In this document: positions 6,063-15,545 of the stretch, piece after piece
How positions within the stretch are numbered: position 1 is the stretch's first letter
Layout: each line of letters starts with the position of its first letter
Source: Collinsella aerofaciens
GTDB lineage: Bacteria > Actinomycetota > Coriobacteriia > Coriobacteriales > Coriobacteriaceae
Length of the DNA: 48,269 bases
Reading direction: 5' to 3'
NCBI RefSeq assembly: GCF_015546965.1
Contig: NZ_JADMUF010000013.1
Coordinates: 1-48,269 of the forward strand
Notes under the pieces: model-generated
Told to the model about the DNA's origin: nothing
Databases searched by the model: none
The model's input: only the letters and a program-made list of their open reading frames with translations
Translations under genes and position numbers: made by a program

Positions 6063-8504
6063 GTGGCAGAGCGTCCGACATACAAGCTCAGGTTTCTCGA
6101 TCCCAAGAAGCGCTTTCCGGCGATGCCCGAGCAGCCTGCGGGACGCTCATATGGAGTGGTCTGGAAACTCTTTGGCGAGGATCAGCATGAATCTTGTTAT
6201 GTCGTCGAGTTCGTTGGCAAAAGTCATGTGTCGCTTTTGGGCTACGTAAGCGTTTCGGGTGAGGTGTACAAGGCGGACCGCCCCGTCAGCGAGGCTCCGC
6301 TGCCCAACGATCCCGACATGGAACTGGTCCTTGACGAGTCGGATTCCAGTATTGGTGAGATTATGGTAAGGGAAGCCAACGGTGCAATGCGCGCGTGTGC
6401 GCAAACTGCCGGCTCTCCCGAAGGCCCCATGCGCGAGCGGTCCGACCACGAGACATGGAATTCGACCCGCGCCCTTCCTTACGGCGAGTTCATGGCATCG
6501 ATGTTCCTGCGCTACGTGATATTCGCTGACTCCGAAAATGCCATTGCGAACACGGCGGGCGTCGACGGTCTCGATGCGGACATGCAAAACGTTGTCGACA
6601 AGATCAAGCTCGTAAAGTTGCCCGAGCAGGTCGAGGTGTTTTTGGGCTTTAACACGGCACCGCTACCTGACGCTATCGAGACGCTGCTCTACCGCGTTGA
6701 CCATGCCGAGAATCCGAGCGGTATCGAGCGTTATGCCGCCGCCCTTATGAGCGAGGTCGACTTGCCCCGTCTGCGCACCATTGCCGCCAAGTCCGAAATG
6801 AGCCTAGCGCGCATCGACCGGTCAAAGCTGTTCTATCTCAATTTTGATCGCAGCCTGCTGGACCAGGACGAGATTGACATGCTGCTTGCCATCGAGTGCC
6901 GTCTCAACCGCCTCTCCGGCATCCTTGAGCGCATCGGGGCTGGATTGGCCCCCGCGGCATCCTCGCCGAGCCTTGAGGGCTGCGCGCTCTTTGACTCGTG
7001 GCATATCGCCAAGACGACCAACGATGTCCCCCGACTGCTCGATACGGCCTCGAGCGATAACCCGTGGGGCAAACCGGGTACGGTGGCTTGCCGGCCGGGC
7101 GGTGAGTGGGATGTGCGTACCCGCTTCGCGCGCATTGTCGAGGCGCTTAACGTGGTCACGCGGCTCGACTATACCTATCGGGCAAACGTTGCCGAGGGGA
7201 CTATGCTCGTTCGGTTTGGGCAGTCTGTCGTTGATGCCATGCCGCAACGTGAATACGACGCTCAGGATGACGCCTGGCGCGAGCTGGACGAGGACACGCG
7301 TGCGATCTGGGCCGCGGAGCACGATGCGCGCGTGGCACTCACGCTTGCGGCAGCGTGTTTTGCCGCGGGCACCTGCATCACGCGCTGCTATGTGCAGATT
7401 GCTGCTCCCGACAGTGAGCAGGGCGAGCGCGTTGTCACAACGTATTTCTTTGGGCGCGCGGCCTATCTGGCCGATTGCGTGTCTGTCGCCAAGGATCTTG
7501 AGAGCATGGACATGGACGATATGCCGTGCAAGCGTGTGCTTGAGGCGTATGAGTCAACCGCTCCGGAGACGATTGAGCCTGCGGAGGTTCATGCTCGTCC
7601 GCGTGATGACCATCGCACGCTGCCGCCGGCGCTGCGCGATCTGCTGCTTGCCGATACGGCTGACGAGTTGGAGGTCATGGAAGAGGACGACGACCCATAC
7701 GTGGCCCGTGTTGTTGAATTGCGCGAGCAGGCAAAAGTCGACCGTACAGGTGCTTTTGAAGGCTTTTCCCGTCTTGTCGAAGAGTTGGAGGCTAAGTGCG
7801 CCGTCGCCGAGCTTTTGGCGACAGGTCCGGTTCAAACGCAGTTTTGCGATAACCAGCTGGTGCGCATGGTGCTACCGGTGTTGGAAGAAGACCGCTCGGT
7901 GCGGATTCTTCGTGCGCCCGATGCGCTGTACTTTGCCCAGCACGAGATCTGCAGCTTTTACGCCGAGCAAGAAGACTTTGAACGAGCACTGCCCGAGGTG
8001 CGTCATCTTTACGATCTGGCGCGCTCGTCCATGCAATCGCACTTTGCGCTCATCAACGTGCTTGCGCGTCTGGAGCGCTTTGACGAGATTATCGAGGTGG
8101 CGCGCCACGGTCTACGTATTGCCAGCGATCGTTCTGCAATCGGCTACCTGTTCTATCGCTTGGCGTTTGCCTATTGGAATTGCGATCAGCTCGACCTGGC
8201 GCTGGCTTGTTACCGTCTGGTGCCGCGCGGCGAGGAGTCGGGCAGCAGCGCGCTGGAAGAAATGCAGGGCCTTATGAACGAGATGGGCGTCAGCGAGCCT
8301 CCGACGTTCGAGGAAGCGGTCGAGACCATCCGCAAGGCTGGACTCGAGTTGCCGCCAGTGTCCGCCGTGACGAATCAGCTGGCAGATGCCGCTGTTCAAC
8401 TGGTCGACAACGGCTTCTTTTTCCTGGCACGCGGTTGCATCTTCCAAATGTGGCGCACCATGGGCAACGACGAGCTCGGCTCCCTCAACCGCTCGCTGGG
8501 GTAG
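6063..8504 (+). CDS. Large hypothetical protein with TPR-like C-terminal region (813 aa)
   Basis: A soluble 813-aa protein with no signal peptide or membrane segment. I do not recognise the N-terminal 550 residues, which mix acidic loops with short helices (for example S-S-I-G-E-I-M-V-R-E-A-N-G). The C-terminal part (about 640-760) has paired helices with TPR character: A-Q-H-E-I-C-S-F-Y-A-E-Q-E-D-F-E-R-A-L, then F-A-L-I-N-V-L-A-R-L-E-R-F-D-E-I-I-E, then L-F-Y-R-L-A-F-A-Y-W-N. Such helices usually bind proteins. The start is GTG at 6063, with AGGGTGAT about 10 bases upstream. It stands alone between the tRNA-Arg cluster and tRNA-Ser(GCT), so context gives no function. GC content and codon use match the neighbours. 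A scaffold or regulatory role is possible but unproved. Confidence 0.7.
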   Translation: MAERPTYKLRFLDPKKRFPAMPEQPAGRSYGVVWKLFGEDQHESCYVVEFVGKSHVSLLGYVSVSGEVYKADRPVSEAPLPNDPDMELVLDESDSSIGEIMVREANGAMRACAQTAGSPEGPMRERSDHETWNSTRALPYGEFMASMFLRYVIFADSENAIANTAGVDGLDADMQNVVDKIKLVKLPEQVEVFLGFNTAPLPDAIETLLYRVDHAENPSGIERYAAALMSEVDLPRLRTIAAKSEMSLARIDRSKLFYLNFDRSLLDQDEIDMLLAIECRLNRLSGILERIGAGLAPAASSPSLEGCALFDSWHIAKTTNDVPRLLDTASSDNPWGKPGTVACRPGGEWDVRTRFARIVEALNVVTRLDYTYRANVAEGTMLVRFGQSVVDAMPQREYDAQDDAWRELDEDTRAIWAAEHDARVALTLAAACFAAGTCITRCYVQIAAPDSEQGERVVTTYFFGRAAYLADCVSVAKDLESMDMDDMPCKRVLEAYESTAPETIEPAEVHARPRDDHRTLPPALRDLLLADTADELEVMEEDDDPYVARVVELREQAKVDRTGAFEGFSRLVEELEAKCAVAELLATGPVQTQFCDNQLVRMVLPVLEEDRSVRILRAPDALYFAQHEICSFYAEQEDFERALPEVRHLYDLARSSMQSHFALINVLARLERFDEIIEVARHGLRIASDRSAIGYLFYRLAFAYWNCDQLDLALACYRLVPRGEESGSSALEEMQGLMNEMGVSEPPTFEEAVETIRKAGLELPPVSAVTNQLADAAVQLVDNGFFFLARGCIFQMWRTMGNDELGSLNRSLG

Positions 8505-8555
8505 GGGCGAAAACTGCAAGGAGGAAAGGCCGCTAAGCAATTAGAAAATTCCCTC

Positions 8556-8584
8556 TTGCCCAACTTCGGCTATTTGGTTACTAT
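8556..8584 (+). promoter_or_regulatory. Promoter of tRNA-Ser
   Basis: TTGCCC, 17-base spacer, TACTAT, 14 bases before the tRNA 5' end. Confidence 0.75.
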
Positions 8585-8598
8585 AGAACGGCTGTTAC

Positions 8599-8689
8599 GG
8601 AGAGCTGACCGAGAGGCCGAAGGTGCTCGCCTGCTAAGCGAGTATGCCCCAAAAGGGCATCTGGGGTTCGAATCCCCAGCTCTCCGCCA
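8599..8689 (+). tRNA. tRNA-Ser(GCT)
   Basis: A 91-base class II tRNA. Acceptor GGAGAGC/GCTCTCC, anticodon stem CTCGC/GCGAG with loop CTGCTAA (anticodon GCT, reading AGC and AGU), long variable arm TGCCCC-AAAA-GGGCA, T arm CTGGG-GTTCGAA-TCCCCAG region, discriminator G and encoded CCA. It has its own promoter and terminator. Confidence 0.98.
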
Positions 8690-8703
8690 GTTTAACTTTA
8701 AAG

Positions 8704-8730
8704 AAGGGTCCCATCGGGGACCCTTTTTTA
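8704..8730 (+). terminator. tRNA-Ser terminator
   Basis: Nine-bp stem AAGGGTCCC / GGGACCCTT around a 4-base loop, then TTTTTATTA. Textbook intrinsic terminator. Confidence 0.93.
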
Positions 8731-8743
8731 TTATCGAGAAAGG

Positions 8744-8764
8744 GCGCTGGGGATTCGAACCCTC
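8744..8764 (-). repeat. Inverted T-arm box downstream of tRNA-Ser
   Basis: On the minus strand this reads GGGTTCGAATCCCCAGC (17 bases), identical to the T arm of tRNA-Ser upstream. Repeat units A1, A2 and C1 downstream of tRNA-Arg carry an equivalent inverted box (GGTTCGAATCC on the minus strand). Confidence 0.8.
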
Positions 8765-8796
8765 AAAAATGAGGCGCCCCGTTGAACGCCTCATTT
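8765..8796 (-). terminator. Terminator of D,D-carboxypeptidase gene
   Basis: On the minus strand, AAATGAGGCG pairs with CGCCTCATTT (10 bp), followed by TTT. It lies 26 bases past the minus-strand stop codon. Confidence 0.85.
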
Positions 8797-8821
8797 GGTT
8801 CGATGTGATATCGCTCCGGCC

Positions 8822-10162
8822 CTACATCTCAGGAGCCTTGGCTACGGTCTCGCTCTCTGCCGTGAGTGGCCGGTTGTCGATGCGGCGGCCCAAGCGGTCG
8901 AGCTTCACAAGGAGCCATTCAATGGGATTCGGCCCTGTGCCTTCCTCGTCGGCAACCAGGTCCATGACGGCGACTTTGGTGCCGTCCTGCTTGAGCGTAA
9001 CGCTGCCTACCTTGTCGCCAACATGCACCGTGCCCGAAAGGTCATCGTAGCTAACCTTTTCGGTCACTTCGCCGGCGAGTGAGAACACCGTTGCCTGTGC
9101 GGCGGGGTCGGCGAGCGTGGCGTCGATTGTCTTGTCCGTCCAATCTGTCTGGCTAATGCGTGCCATGAGCGGGTTGCCGTTGGCGGTCTTTTCCTGCGTG
9201 TTGGCGATTGCGACCGTGACCTTGTGGCCGTAGTACCAATTGGCAAGGGTTGCGGTATCGGTAAAGCGCTGGTCGGTGGTGGTGGAGTTCAAAACGACGG
9301 TGTAGATCTCGTCGCCGTCGCGGTTGTAGGCGCTCGTAAAGCAATAGCCCGCGTCGTCGGTGGTGCCGGTCTTGCCGCCGATGTTGCCATCTTGGCCCAG
9401 CAAATAGTTATGCGTGTCCATGGAATGCGAATGGTCGGTGCCGTCGGCGCCCGTGACCTCGATCCAGGAATCCTCGCTCGCTACGACCTCGCGGATCGTG
9501 TCGTTTTTCATGGCCTCCTGCATCATCAGTGCTACGTCGTGTGCGGTTGAGTGCATATCGCCAGCCCACTCATCAAAGTCCAGACCATGCGGGTTTTCAA
9601 AAAGCGTACCGGTGCAGCCGAGCTTCTTAGCGCGCTCGTTCATGGCCTTCACAAATGTGGCCTCGGCGTCTTTGGTCTTAGGGTCGATTTTCTTGCCCAC
9701 ATATTCGGCGAGCACGATGGCGGCGTCGTTGCCTGAGGGAATCATCAGGCCGCGCAGCGCCTGCTCCACGGTAAGCTCGTCGCCTTCGAGCAAGCCGGCG
9801 GTCGAATTGCCCACGGTGGCTGCGGCGTTGCTCACCGTGACCTTCTCGTCCATCTTGCAATTCTCGACGGTTAGGATTGCGGTCATGACCTTGGTGATCG
9901 AGGCAATCTTGACCTGCTCATCGGCGCCGCGCCCATAGTAGACGGTGCCGTCTTTGCCCATGACGAGGGCATTGGTCGCATCGATATCGGGCAGGTTTTC
10001 GACCGTGATGCCGCGCGCATTGGCGGTTTTGCCGCAAACATTGTCGGTCGTGAGCACTTGGGCGCCGGCGACGGTGGGCGCGCCAGCGGCAAGGGCGATA
10101 GCGCAGACAAAGCCGGCGGCAAGCTGGGCTGAGCGCTTTGCAAAAGAGGTGAGGGACTTCAC
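8822..10162 (-). CDS. D-alanyl-D-alanine carboxypeptidase (serine-type, peptidase S11)
   Basis: A 446-aa penicillin-binding protein of the DacA/PBP5 type that removes the terminal D-alanine from peptidoglycan pentapeptides outside the membrane. The N terminus has a basic stretch, a hydrophobic core (L-A-A-G-F-V-C-A-I-A-L-A-A-G-A) and an A-G-A-like cleavage site, indicating export. All three active-site motifs are visible: S-I-T-K (Ser88), S-G-N (143-145) and K-T-G (264-266). A beta-rich C-terminal region (about 345-425) corresponds to the PBP5 domain 2, but I see no clear amphipathic anchor helix at the end. The GTG at 10162 is preferred to upstream starts because it leaves a normal signal peptide; the TATACT at 10202-10207 would otherwise fall inside the gene. 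It is divergent from a VanRS-like pair, suggesting control by it. Confidence 0.9.
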   Translation of the reverse strand: MKSLTSFAKRSAQLAAGFVCAIALAAGAPTVAGAQVLTTDNVCGKTANARGITVENLPDIDATNALVMGKDGTVYYGRGADEQVKIASITKVMTAILTVENCKMDEKVTVSNAAATVGNSTAGLLEGDELTVEQALRGLMIPSGNDAAIVLAEYVGKKIDPKTKDAEATFVKAMNERAKKLGCTGTLFENPHGLDFDEWAGDMHSTAHDVALMMQEAMKNDTIREVVASEDSWIEVTGADGTDHSHSMDTHNYLLGQDGNIGGKTGTTDDAGYCFTSAYNRDGDEIYTVVLNSTTTDQRFTDTATLANWYYGHKVTVAIANTQEKTANGNPLMARISQTDWTDKTIDATLADPAAQATVFSLAGEVTEKVSYDDLSGTVHVGDKVGSVTLKQDGTKVAVMDLVADEEGTGPNPIEWLLVKLDRLGRRIDNRPLTAESETVAKAPEM

Positions 10163-10320
10163 GGATTTCGCTTTCGACGGGATGGTCTCTTCTGGAACTA
10201 GAGTATATCGTTTGCCGGCGTCGGCGATCATCGCGTGCGTGCGTGGCCCACATCCGCGCCCGAACGGGCACAAGGGTGCTTAAGACCGACTTAATCACCC
10301 ACGCTTGTTGTGTGTGGCGG

Positions 10321-10346
10321 GCGCCCCCTCGGGCATAATGGGGCGC
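10321..10346. promoter_or_regulatory. Dyad around -10 of response-regulator gene
   Basis: Arms GCGCCCC (10321-10327) and GGGGCGC (10340-10346) flank CATAAT (10334-10339), a likely -10 for the regulator gene that starts at 10360. A repressor or autoregulation site is possible; no strong -35 was found. Confidence 0.4.
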
Positions 10347-10359
10347 GAGAGGAGCACGC

Positions 10360-11055
10360 ATGAACGAGCGCATTTTGGTAGTTGATGACGAGAAGGCCAT
10401 CGCCGACTTGGTTGGCATCTACCTTACAAAAGAGGGCTTTGATGTCCAGATTGCCTATAGCGGGGCCGATGCTGCCAAGGCGATTTTGGAGCAGGAGTTC
10501 GATCTGGCGCTGCTGGACGTCATGCTGCCCGATATCGATGGGTTTGAGCTGCTGCGTACGATCCGTTCCAGCCATACCTATCCCGTGATCATGCTGACGG
10601 CGCGCGATGCCCAGCAAGACAAGATCGGGGGCCTTTCGCTTGGCGCGGACGATTACGTGGTTAAGCCGTTCCGTCCGCTGGAGCTCATCGCGCGCGTGCA
10701 CGCTCAGCTTCGCCGCTACACCAGCTACGGTAGCCGTGCACAGGTGGCCGAGTCGCCGACCATTCAGCTCGACGGCTTGGAGATCAACCGCGATGCTCGT
10801 TCCGTGACAGTGGACGGTTCGCCGGTTCGCCTCACGCCCACCGAGTATTCAATCTTGCTGTATCTGGTCGAGCATCGCGGCAGCGTGGTGGCCGTGGAGG
10901 ACCTGTTTCGCGCGGTGTGGAACGAGGACTTTATGCCCGGCTCCAACAATACGGTGATGGTGCACATTCGCCACTTGCGCGAAAAGATCGGCGACGACGC
11001 ACAAAAGCCACGCTTTATCAAAAACGTCTGGGGCGTCGGCTACATCATCGAATAA
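10360..11055 (+). CDS. OmpR/VanR-family response regulator
   Basis: A 231-aa two-component response regulator. The receiver domain (1-120) shows the acidic pair D9-D10, the phosphorylation site D53 in L-L-D-V-M-L-P-D, T-A (82-83) and K-P-F (104-106). A winged-helix DNA-binding domain follows (about 135-231), ending V-W-G-V-G-Y-I-I-E as in OmpR proteins. The linker and receiver resemble VanR. GAGGAG precedes the ATG. A sensor kinase follows 26 bases later, and a D,D-carboxypeptidase lies divergently, so cell-wall stress is the likely input. Its binding site is not known. Confidence 0.93.
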   Translation: MNERILVVDDEKAIADLVGIYLTKEGFDVQIAYSGADAAKAILEQEFDLALLDVMLPDIDGFELLRTIRSSHTYPVIMLTARDAQQDKIGGLSLGADDYVVKPFRPLELIARVHAQLRRYTSYGSRAQVAESPTIQLDGLEINRDARSVTVDGSPVRLTPTEYSILLYLVEHRGSVVAVEDLFRAVWNEDFMPGSNNTVMVHIRHLREKIGDDAQKPRFIKNVWGVGYIIE

Positions 11056-11081
11056 CGCTTTTCGCTTGTGAGGATTTTGAT

Positions 11082-12320
11082 ATGACAAAAGACGATAGGC
11101 AAGCGTTCGAGGTGCCCGATCGGCTCTTTGAATACGTGAGGTCGGTCGTCGACAACCGCGCGCTTGCAACGGTGCTGCTCTTTTTGCTGAGCCTGCTGCT
11201 GATTGGCATCGACAACATCGTCGGAATCTTGGCGGTGCTGCTTGTCGGCTTTTTGCTGATCGATCGATTTGAGATCGTGCGCCGCTGCATGGTGATTGGC
11301 GGCGCCGCGTGGGCCATGACGTTGGCGATTGGCGCCATGGCGCTCGGCGGCATCGAAGGGCCGGTGCTGTTCGATGCCGGCTTTGTATTCAACATGCTTG
11401 GCTTTGTGCTGGCGCTTGCCGCGTGCGTGCTGTTCTTGTGCGGTCGCGCCCTGTACTACCAGGGCTACGAACAGGGCGAGCAGCATGCCGACCGCGTGCT
11501 CGCGGCTCGCATCCAGGACCGCCTGATCGATCACCCCGACACCTGGGACAACATCGACGGCGACTTCTTGGAGGTCGAGGGCGCTCTTAACCGCGTGCGT
11601 GACCGTGAACGCAAGGTGCGGCAAGCTTTGCGCGACGAGTCGCATCGCAAGGACGATCTGGTCACGTACTTGGCACATGACCTACGCACCCCGCTTGCCA
11701 GTGTGGTGGGCTATCTTTCGCTGCTGCAAGAGGCTCCTGAGCTGCCGGTTGAGCAACGTGCGCACTTTACGGGCGTGGCGCTCGACAAGGCGCACCGGCT
11801 CGATGCGCTCATCGAGGAGTTCTTCGATATCACGCGCTTTGACTTCCACGATATCGTGCTCACGCGCGGCTATGTTGATCTGGGGTTGCTGCTGGCTCAG
11901 GTGGCTGACGAGTTCTATCCCATCCTCAACGAGCAGCATAAGGAAGTCCAAGTTGATATTCGCGAGGACCTGACGGTGCTCGTGGATGGCGACAAGATGG
12001 CTCGCGTGTTTAACAACATCATGAAAAACGCTATTGCCTATAGCTATGAGGGCTCGACCATCACGATCGAGGCCAGGCGCCGGGACGACGGTGGCGTGCG
12101 CGTGCGCTTTATCAATCAGGGCGATCCTATCCCTGCGGCTAAGCTCAAGGTGATCTTTGAGAAGTTCTATCGCCTGGATGCGGCGCGTGCGACCAATCGC
12201 GGTGGTGCCGGTCTGGGCCTTGCTATTGCCAAGGAGATCATCGCGGCACACGGCGGTACCGTTGCATGTGAATCGACGCCCGAACACACGATGTTCACCA
12301 TCGAGCTGCCCGCCGCATAG
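11082..12320 (+). CDS. Sensor histidine kinase, VanS-like
   Basis: A 412-aa membrane histidine kinase paired with the preceding regulator. Several hydrophobic segments occupy the first 130 residues (about 28-60, 66-90 and 100-125), with no sizeable extracellular domain between them; this differs from the usual two-helix VanS plan and suggests that signals are sensed within the membrane. A short linker leads to the H box A-H-D-L-R-T-P-L (His199), the N box N-N-I-M-K-N-A (about 309-315), and the ATP-binding G-G-A-G-L-G-L-A-I-A-K-E-I near residue 371. The ATG at 11082 is chosen because GTGAGGA stands just before it; a longer frame starting inside the upstream gene is not credible. It probably phosphorylates the neighbour at D53. 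Confidence 0.92.
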   Translation: MTKDDRQAFEVPDRLFEYVRSVVDNRALATVLLFLLSLLLIGIDNIVGILAVLLVGFLLIDRFEIVRRCMVIGGAAWAMTLAIGAMALGGIEGPVLFDAGFVFNMLGFVLALAACVLFLCGRALYYQGYEQGEQHADRVLAARIQDRLIDHPDTWDNIDGDFLEVEGALNRVRDRERKVRQALRDESHRKDDLVTYLAHDLRTPLASVVGYLSLLQEAPELPVEQRAHFTGVALDKAHRLDALIEEFFDITRFDFHDIVLTRGYVDLGLLLAQVADEFYPILNEQHKEVQVDIREDLTVLVDGDKMARVFNNIMKNAIAYSYEGSTITIEARRRDDGGVRVRFINQGDPIPAAKLKVIFEKFYRLDAARATNRGGAGLGLAIAKEIIAAHGGTVACESTPEHTMFTIELPAA

Positions 12321-12341
12321 CCAGCGTGCCCTTACAAACAC

Positions 12342-12408
12342 TTGACAATGCGCTCACGTACATATGAGCCGCGATTTCTACTATCGATACTGCTGAATTG
12401 ATATCGAT
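12342..12408 (+). promoter_or_regulatory. pstB promoter region with dyad
   Basis: A consensus -35 TTGACA (12342-12347) is followed after 15 bases by TATGAG. TTACAA ten bases before TTGACA gives a Pho-box-like direct repeat. A perfect 7-bp dyad ATCGATA (12383-12389) / TATCGAT (12402-12408) with a 12-base spacer lies just before the ribosome binding site. Phosphate control is an inference. Confidence 0.45.
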
Positions 12409-12423
12409 GTGGAGGTATGCGGT

Positions 12424-13299
<876 letters not shown>

Positions 13300-13309
13300 T
13301 ACCATCTAG

Positions 13310-13323
13310 TAAAGGTACCTTTA
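13310..13323. promoter_or_regulatory. Perfect 14-bp palindrome before PhoB-like gene
   Basis: TAAAGGTACCTTTA lies 11 bases after pstB stops and 41 bases before the regulator start. It could be an operator or a small hairpin setting expression of the two-component genes relative to pstB. Confidence 0.35.
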
Positions 13324-13363
13324 GGATTAAGATGCGGTCATGCCGGCCGCAAAGGGGTTCAAC

Positions 13364-14092
13364 ATGATCTATTACGTCGAGGACGATGACAACATCAGGG
13401 ATTTGACGGTCTATGCACTGCGCAAGCAGGGGATCGAGGCCGAAGGCTTTTCGTGCGACGGTGAGTTTAAGGCTGCCGTGGCGCGACGGGTACCCGATGC
13501 CGTCCTGCTCGACATCATGCTGCCCGATACCGATGGCTTGGCGATTATGCGTCGCCTGCGTGCCGATCGCCTGACGGCGACGGTGCCCATCATGATGCTT
13601 ACCGCCAAGGATACCGAGCTCGACAAGGTGATGGCGCTCGATGGCGGTGCCGACGATTACCTGACTAAACCCTTCTCGCTCATGGAGCTTGCGAGCCGCT
13701 GCCGCGCACTGCTGCGTCGCGGCGGCATGGTCAAGCAGGCGAGCGATGTGCTCAGCGTGGGCGACATCGTGCTCTCGCCCAGCCATCGCGAGGTGACCGT
13801 TGCCGGCGAGCCGCTTAAGCTCACCCTGCGCGAGTTCGACCTACTCGAGTATCTCATGCGCAAGCCCGGCGTGGTCTTTACCCGCGAGTCGTTGCTGCAG
13901 AGCGTGTGGGGCTGGGACTTCGACGGCGGTTCGCGCACCGTTGACGTGCACGTGCAGACGCTTCGCCAAAAACTGGGCGAGCATGCCGGCGCCATCGAGA
14001 CCGTGCGCGGCGTGGGCTACCGCTTGGCCGAGCCTTCTGCCGGTGATGGTGCCGAAGGTGACGGCACCGCGGCCACCGCATCGGAGGAGTAA
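13364..14092 (+). CDS. OmpR/PhoB-family response regulator
   Basis: A 242-aa response regulator. The receiver has E-D-D-D (6-9), phosphorylation site D50 in L-L-D-I-M-L-P-D, T-A-K near residue 85 and K-P-F near 107. The C-terminal winged helix (about 130-225) ends V-R-G-V-G-Y-R-L-A, and a short Gly/Glu/Ala tail follows. The ATG at 13364 is chosen over one at 13340 because AAAGGGG precedes it and the protein then starts M-I-Y-Y-V-E-D-D like others of the family. It lies between pstB and a sensor kinase, so control of phosphate uptake is likely; the domain type alone does not prove it is PhoB. Confidence 0.9.
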   Translation: MIYYVEDDDNIRDLTVYALRKQGIEAEGFSCDGEFKAAVARRVPDAVLLDIMLPDTDGLAIMRRLRADRLTATVPIMMLTAKDTELDKVMALDGGADDYLTKPFSLMELASRCRALLRRGGMVKQASDVLSVGDIVLSPSHREVTVAGEPLKLTLREFDLLEYLMRKPGVVFTRESLLQSVWGWDFDGGSRTVDVHVQTLRQKLGEHAGAIETVRGVGYRLAEPSAGDGAEGDGTAATASEE

Positions 14093-14095
14093 CCC

Positions 14096-15520
14096 GTGGT
14101 CTTCGCCCCCCAGGGAAAATATACGCTGTCGCACCGCGTTTTTGTGACGATCTTTGTCTGCGCCATGGCGGTTATCGTGGCGTTTACGGTGCTGGGTGCG
14201 TTCTTTGTGCAAAACACCTTGGCGGATGCCACGAGTGCCAATCTGGCACAGGAAACCGAGCTCATTGCTGCCGCCCTCGACGAGCAGCAGGAGCCCATCC
14301 CGTTCTTGCGTAGCCTCGATCGCGAGGACTTGCGCATCACGCTGATTAACAAGGATGGATCGGTTGCCTACGACAACGAGGCGTCGCCTTCCACACTGCC
14401 CAACCATGGCGATCGCCCCGAGGTCATCGAGGCCTTTGAGAGTGGTTCGGGTTCCGCGGAGCGCGCAAGCTCTACGCTCGACGAGATTATGCTGTATCGC
14501 GCCGTCGCCCTTGATAACGGTCAGGTTGTCCGCTTGGCGCAGGCCCAGCCTGGCGTTGCGGCGATTTTGCTGTCGATGGTGGCGCCGATGCTGCTTATCG
14601 CAGCAGCGGGTGCGGTACTCTCGTTTTTTATGGCGCGCCGCGAGTCCCGTGCCATCATCGCGCCGTTGCAAGAGGTGGATTTGGACCACCCACGCCGTAG
14701 CTATGAGCACGCCTATGCCGAGATGGTCCCCATGCTTGAGCGTATCGAGTCGCAGCGCCAGGAGCTCAAGCGCCAAATGGCGGTGCTAGCGGACAACGAC
14801 CGTATGCGCCGCGAGTTCACGGCGAATATCACCCATGAGCTCAAGACGCCGCTTACGGCGATTTCGGGCTATGCTGAGCTCATCGCAAACGGCATGGTCG
14901 AGGGTGAGGACGATCTGCGCACCTTCGGCGGCCGCATCTACCGTGAGGCGGGCCGTTTGGCGGCGCTCGTCAACGATATCCTCACGCTTTCGAACTTGGA
15001 TGAGGCCGAGCGTGCGAGCGATGGCGAGGCGGTGCCCATTGGCTCAACGGAGCCCATTGAGCTTTCGCGTGCTATCTACGCGGTCGAGCAGCGTCTTGAG
15101 CAGGTCGCTCGCCAGGCAAATGTGACGATAGGCCATGAGACCAAGCCTGTGGTCGTCGAAGGCGTATCGCGTCTGATCGATGAGCTCATCTATAACCTGG
15201 CGAGCAACGCCATTCGCTACAACCGGCCCGGCGGTACGGTGACGCTGCGGTGCGGAACCAACGACGACGGGCACCCGTATCTGTCGGTTGCCGATACTGG
15301 TATTGGCATTGCGCCCGAGGAGCAGGGTAAGGTATTCGAGCGTTTCTATCGCGTTGACAAGAGCCGCTCTAAAGCGCGCGGTGGAACGGGCCTGGGTCTG
15401 GCCATCGTCAAGCATGCCGCCCTGTATCATCACGCCTCGCTCGATCTGTCAAGCGAGCTGGGGGTGGGGACCACCATCACGGTGACGTTTCCCATACAGC
15501 AGGATGAGCCATTCGCATAG
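14096..15520 (+). CDS. Sensor histidine kinase, PhoR-like
   Basis: A 474-aa membrane sensor kinase, partner of the preceding regulator. Helix 1 spans about 13-38 and helix 2 about 157-179, enclosing a 118-residue extracytoplasmic domain of PAS/Cache-like size with L-D-R-E-D-L-R-I-T-L-I-N-K-D-G-S-V-A-Y-D-N-E, a pattern common in PhoR-type sensors. A linker leads to H box I-T-H-E-L-K-T-P-L (His247), N box about 367 (L-A-S-N-A-I-R-Y-N), G1 D-T-G-I-G-I-A and G2 G-G-T-G-L-G-L-A-I-V-K. It starts with GTG 3 bases after the regulator's stop, with GGAGGAG inside the regulator's end. A hairpin at 15546-15578 follows. Confidence 0.92.
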   Translation: MVFAPQGKYTLSHRVFVTIFVCAMAVIVAFTVLGAFFVQNTLADATSANLAQETELIAAALDEQQEPIPFLRSLDREDLRITLINKDGSVAYDNEASPSTLPNHGDRPEVIEAFESGSGSAERASSTLDEIMLYRAVALDNGQVVRLAQAQPGVAAILLSMVAPMLLIAAAGAVLSFFMARRESRAIIAPLQEVDLDHPRRSYEHAYAEMVPMLERIESQRQELKRQMAVLADNDRMRREFTANITHELKTPLTAISGYAELIANGMVEGEDDLRTFGGRIYREAGRLAALVNDILTLSNLDEAERASDGEAVPIGSTEPIELSRAIYAVEQRLEQVARQANVTIGHETKPVVVEGVSRLIDELIYNLASNAIRYNRPGGTVTLRCGTNDDGHPYLSVADTGIGIAPEEQGKVFERFYRVDKSRSKARGGTGLGLAIVKHAALYHHASLDLSSELGVGTTITVTFPIQQDEPFA

Positions 15521-15545
15521 CGATACAACATAGATATTGATGTAG

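Noticed and set aside
4918-6106. Minus-strand frames with repeated protein sequence (for example R-I-R-T-Y-D-V-L-I-R-S-Q-T-L-Y-P-A-E)
   Set aside because: They are antisense translations of the tRNA-Arg genes and their repeats; no ribosome binding sites, and the repetition comes from the tRNAs.
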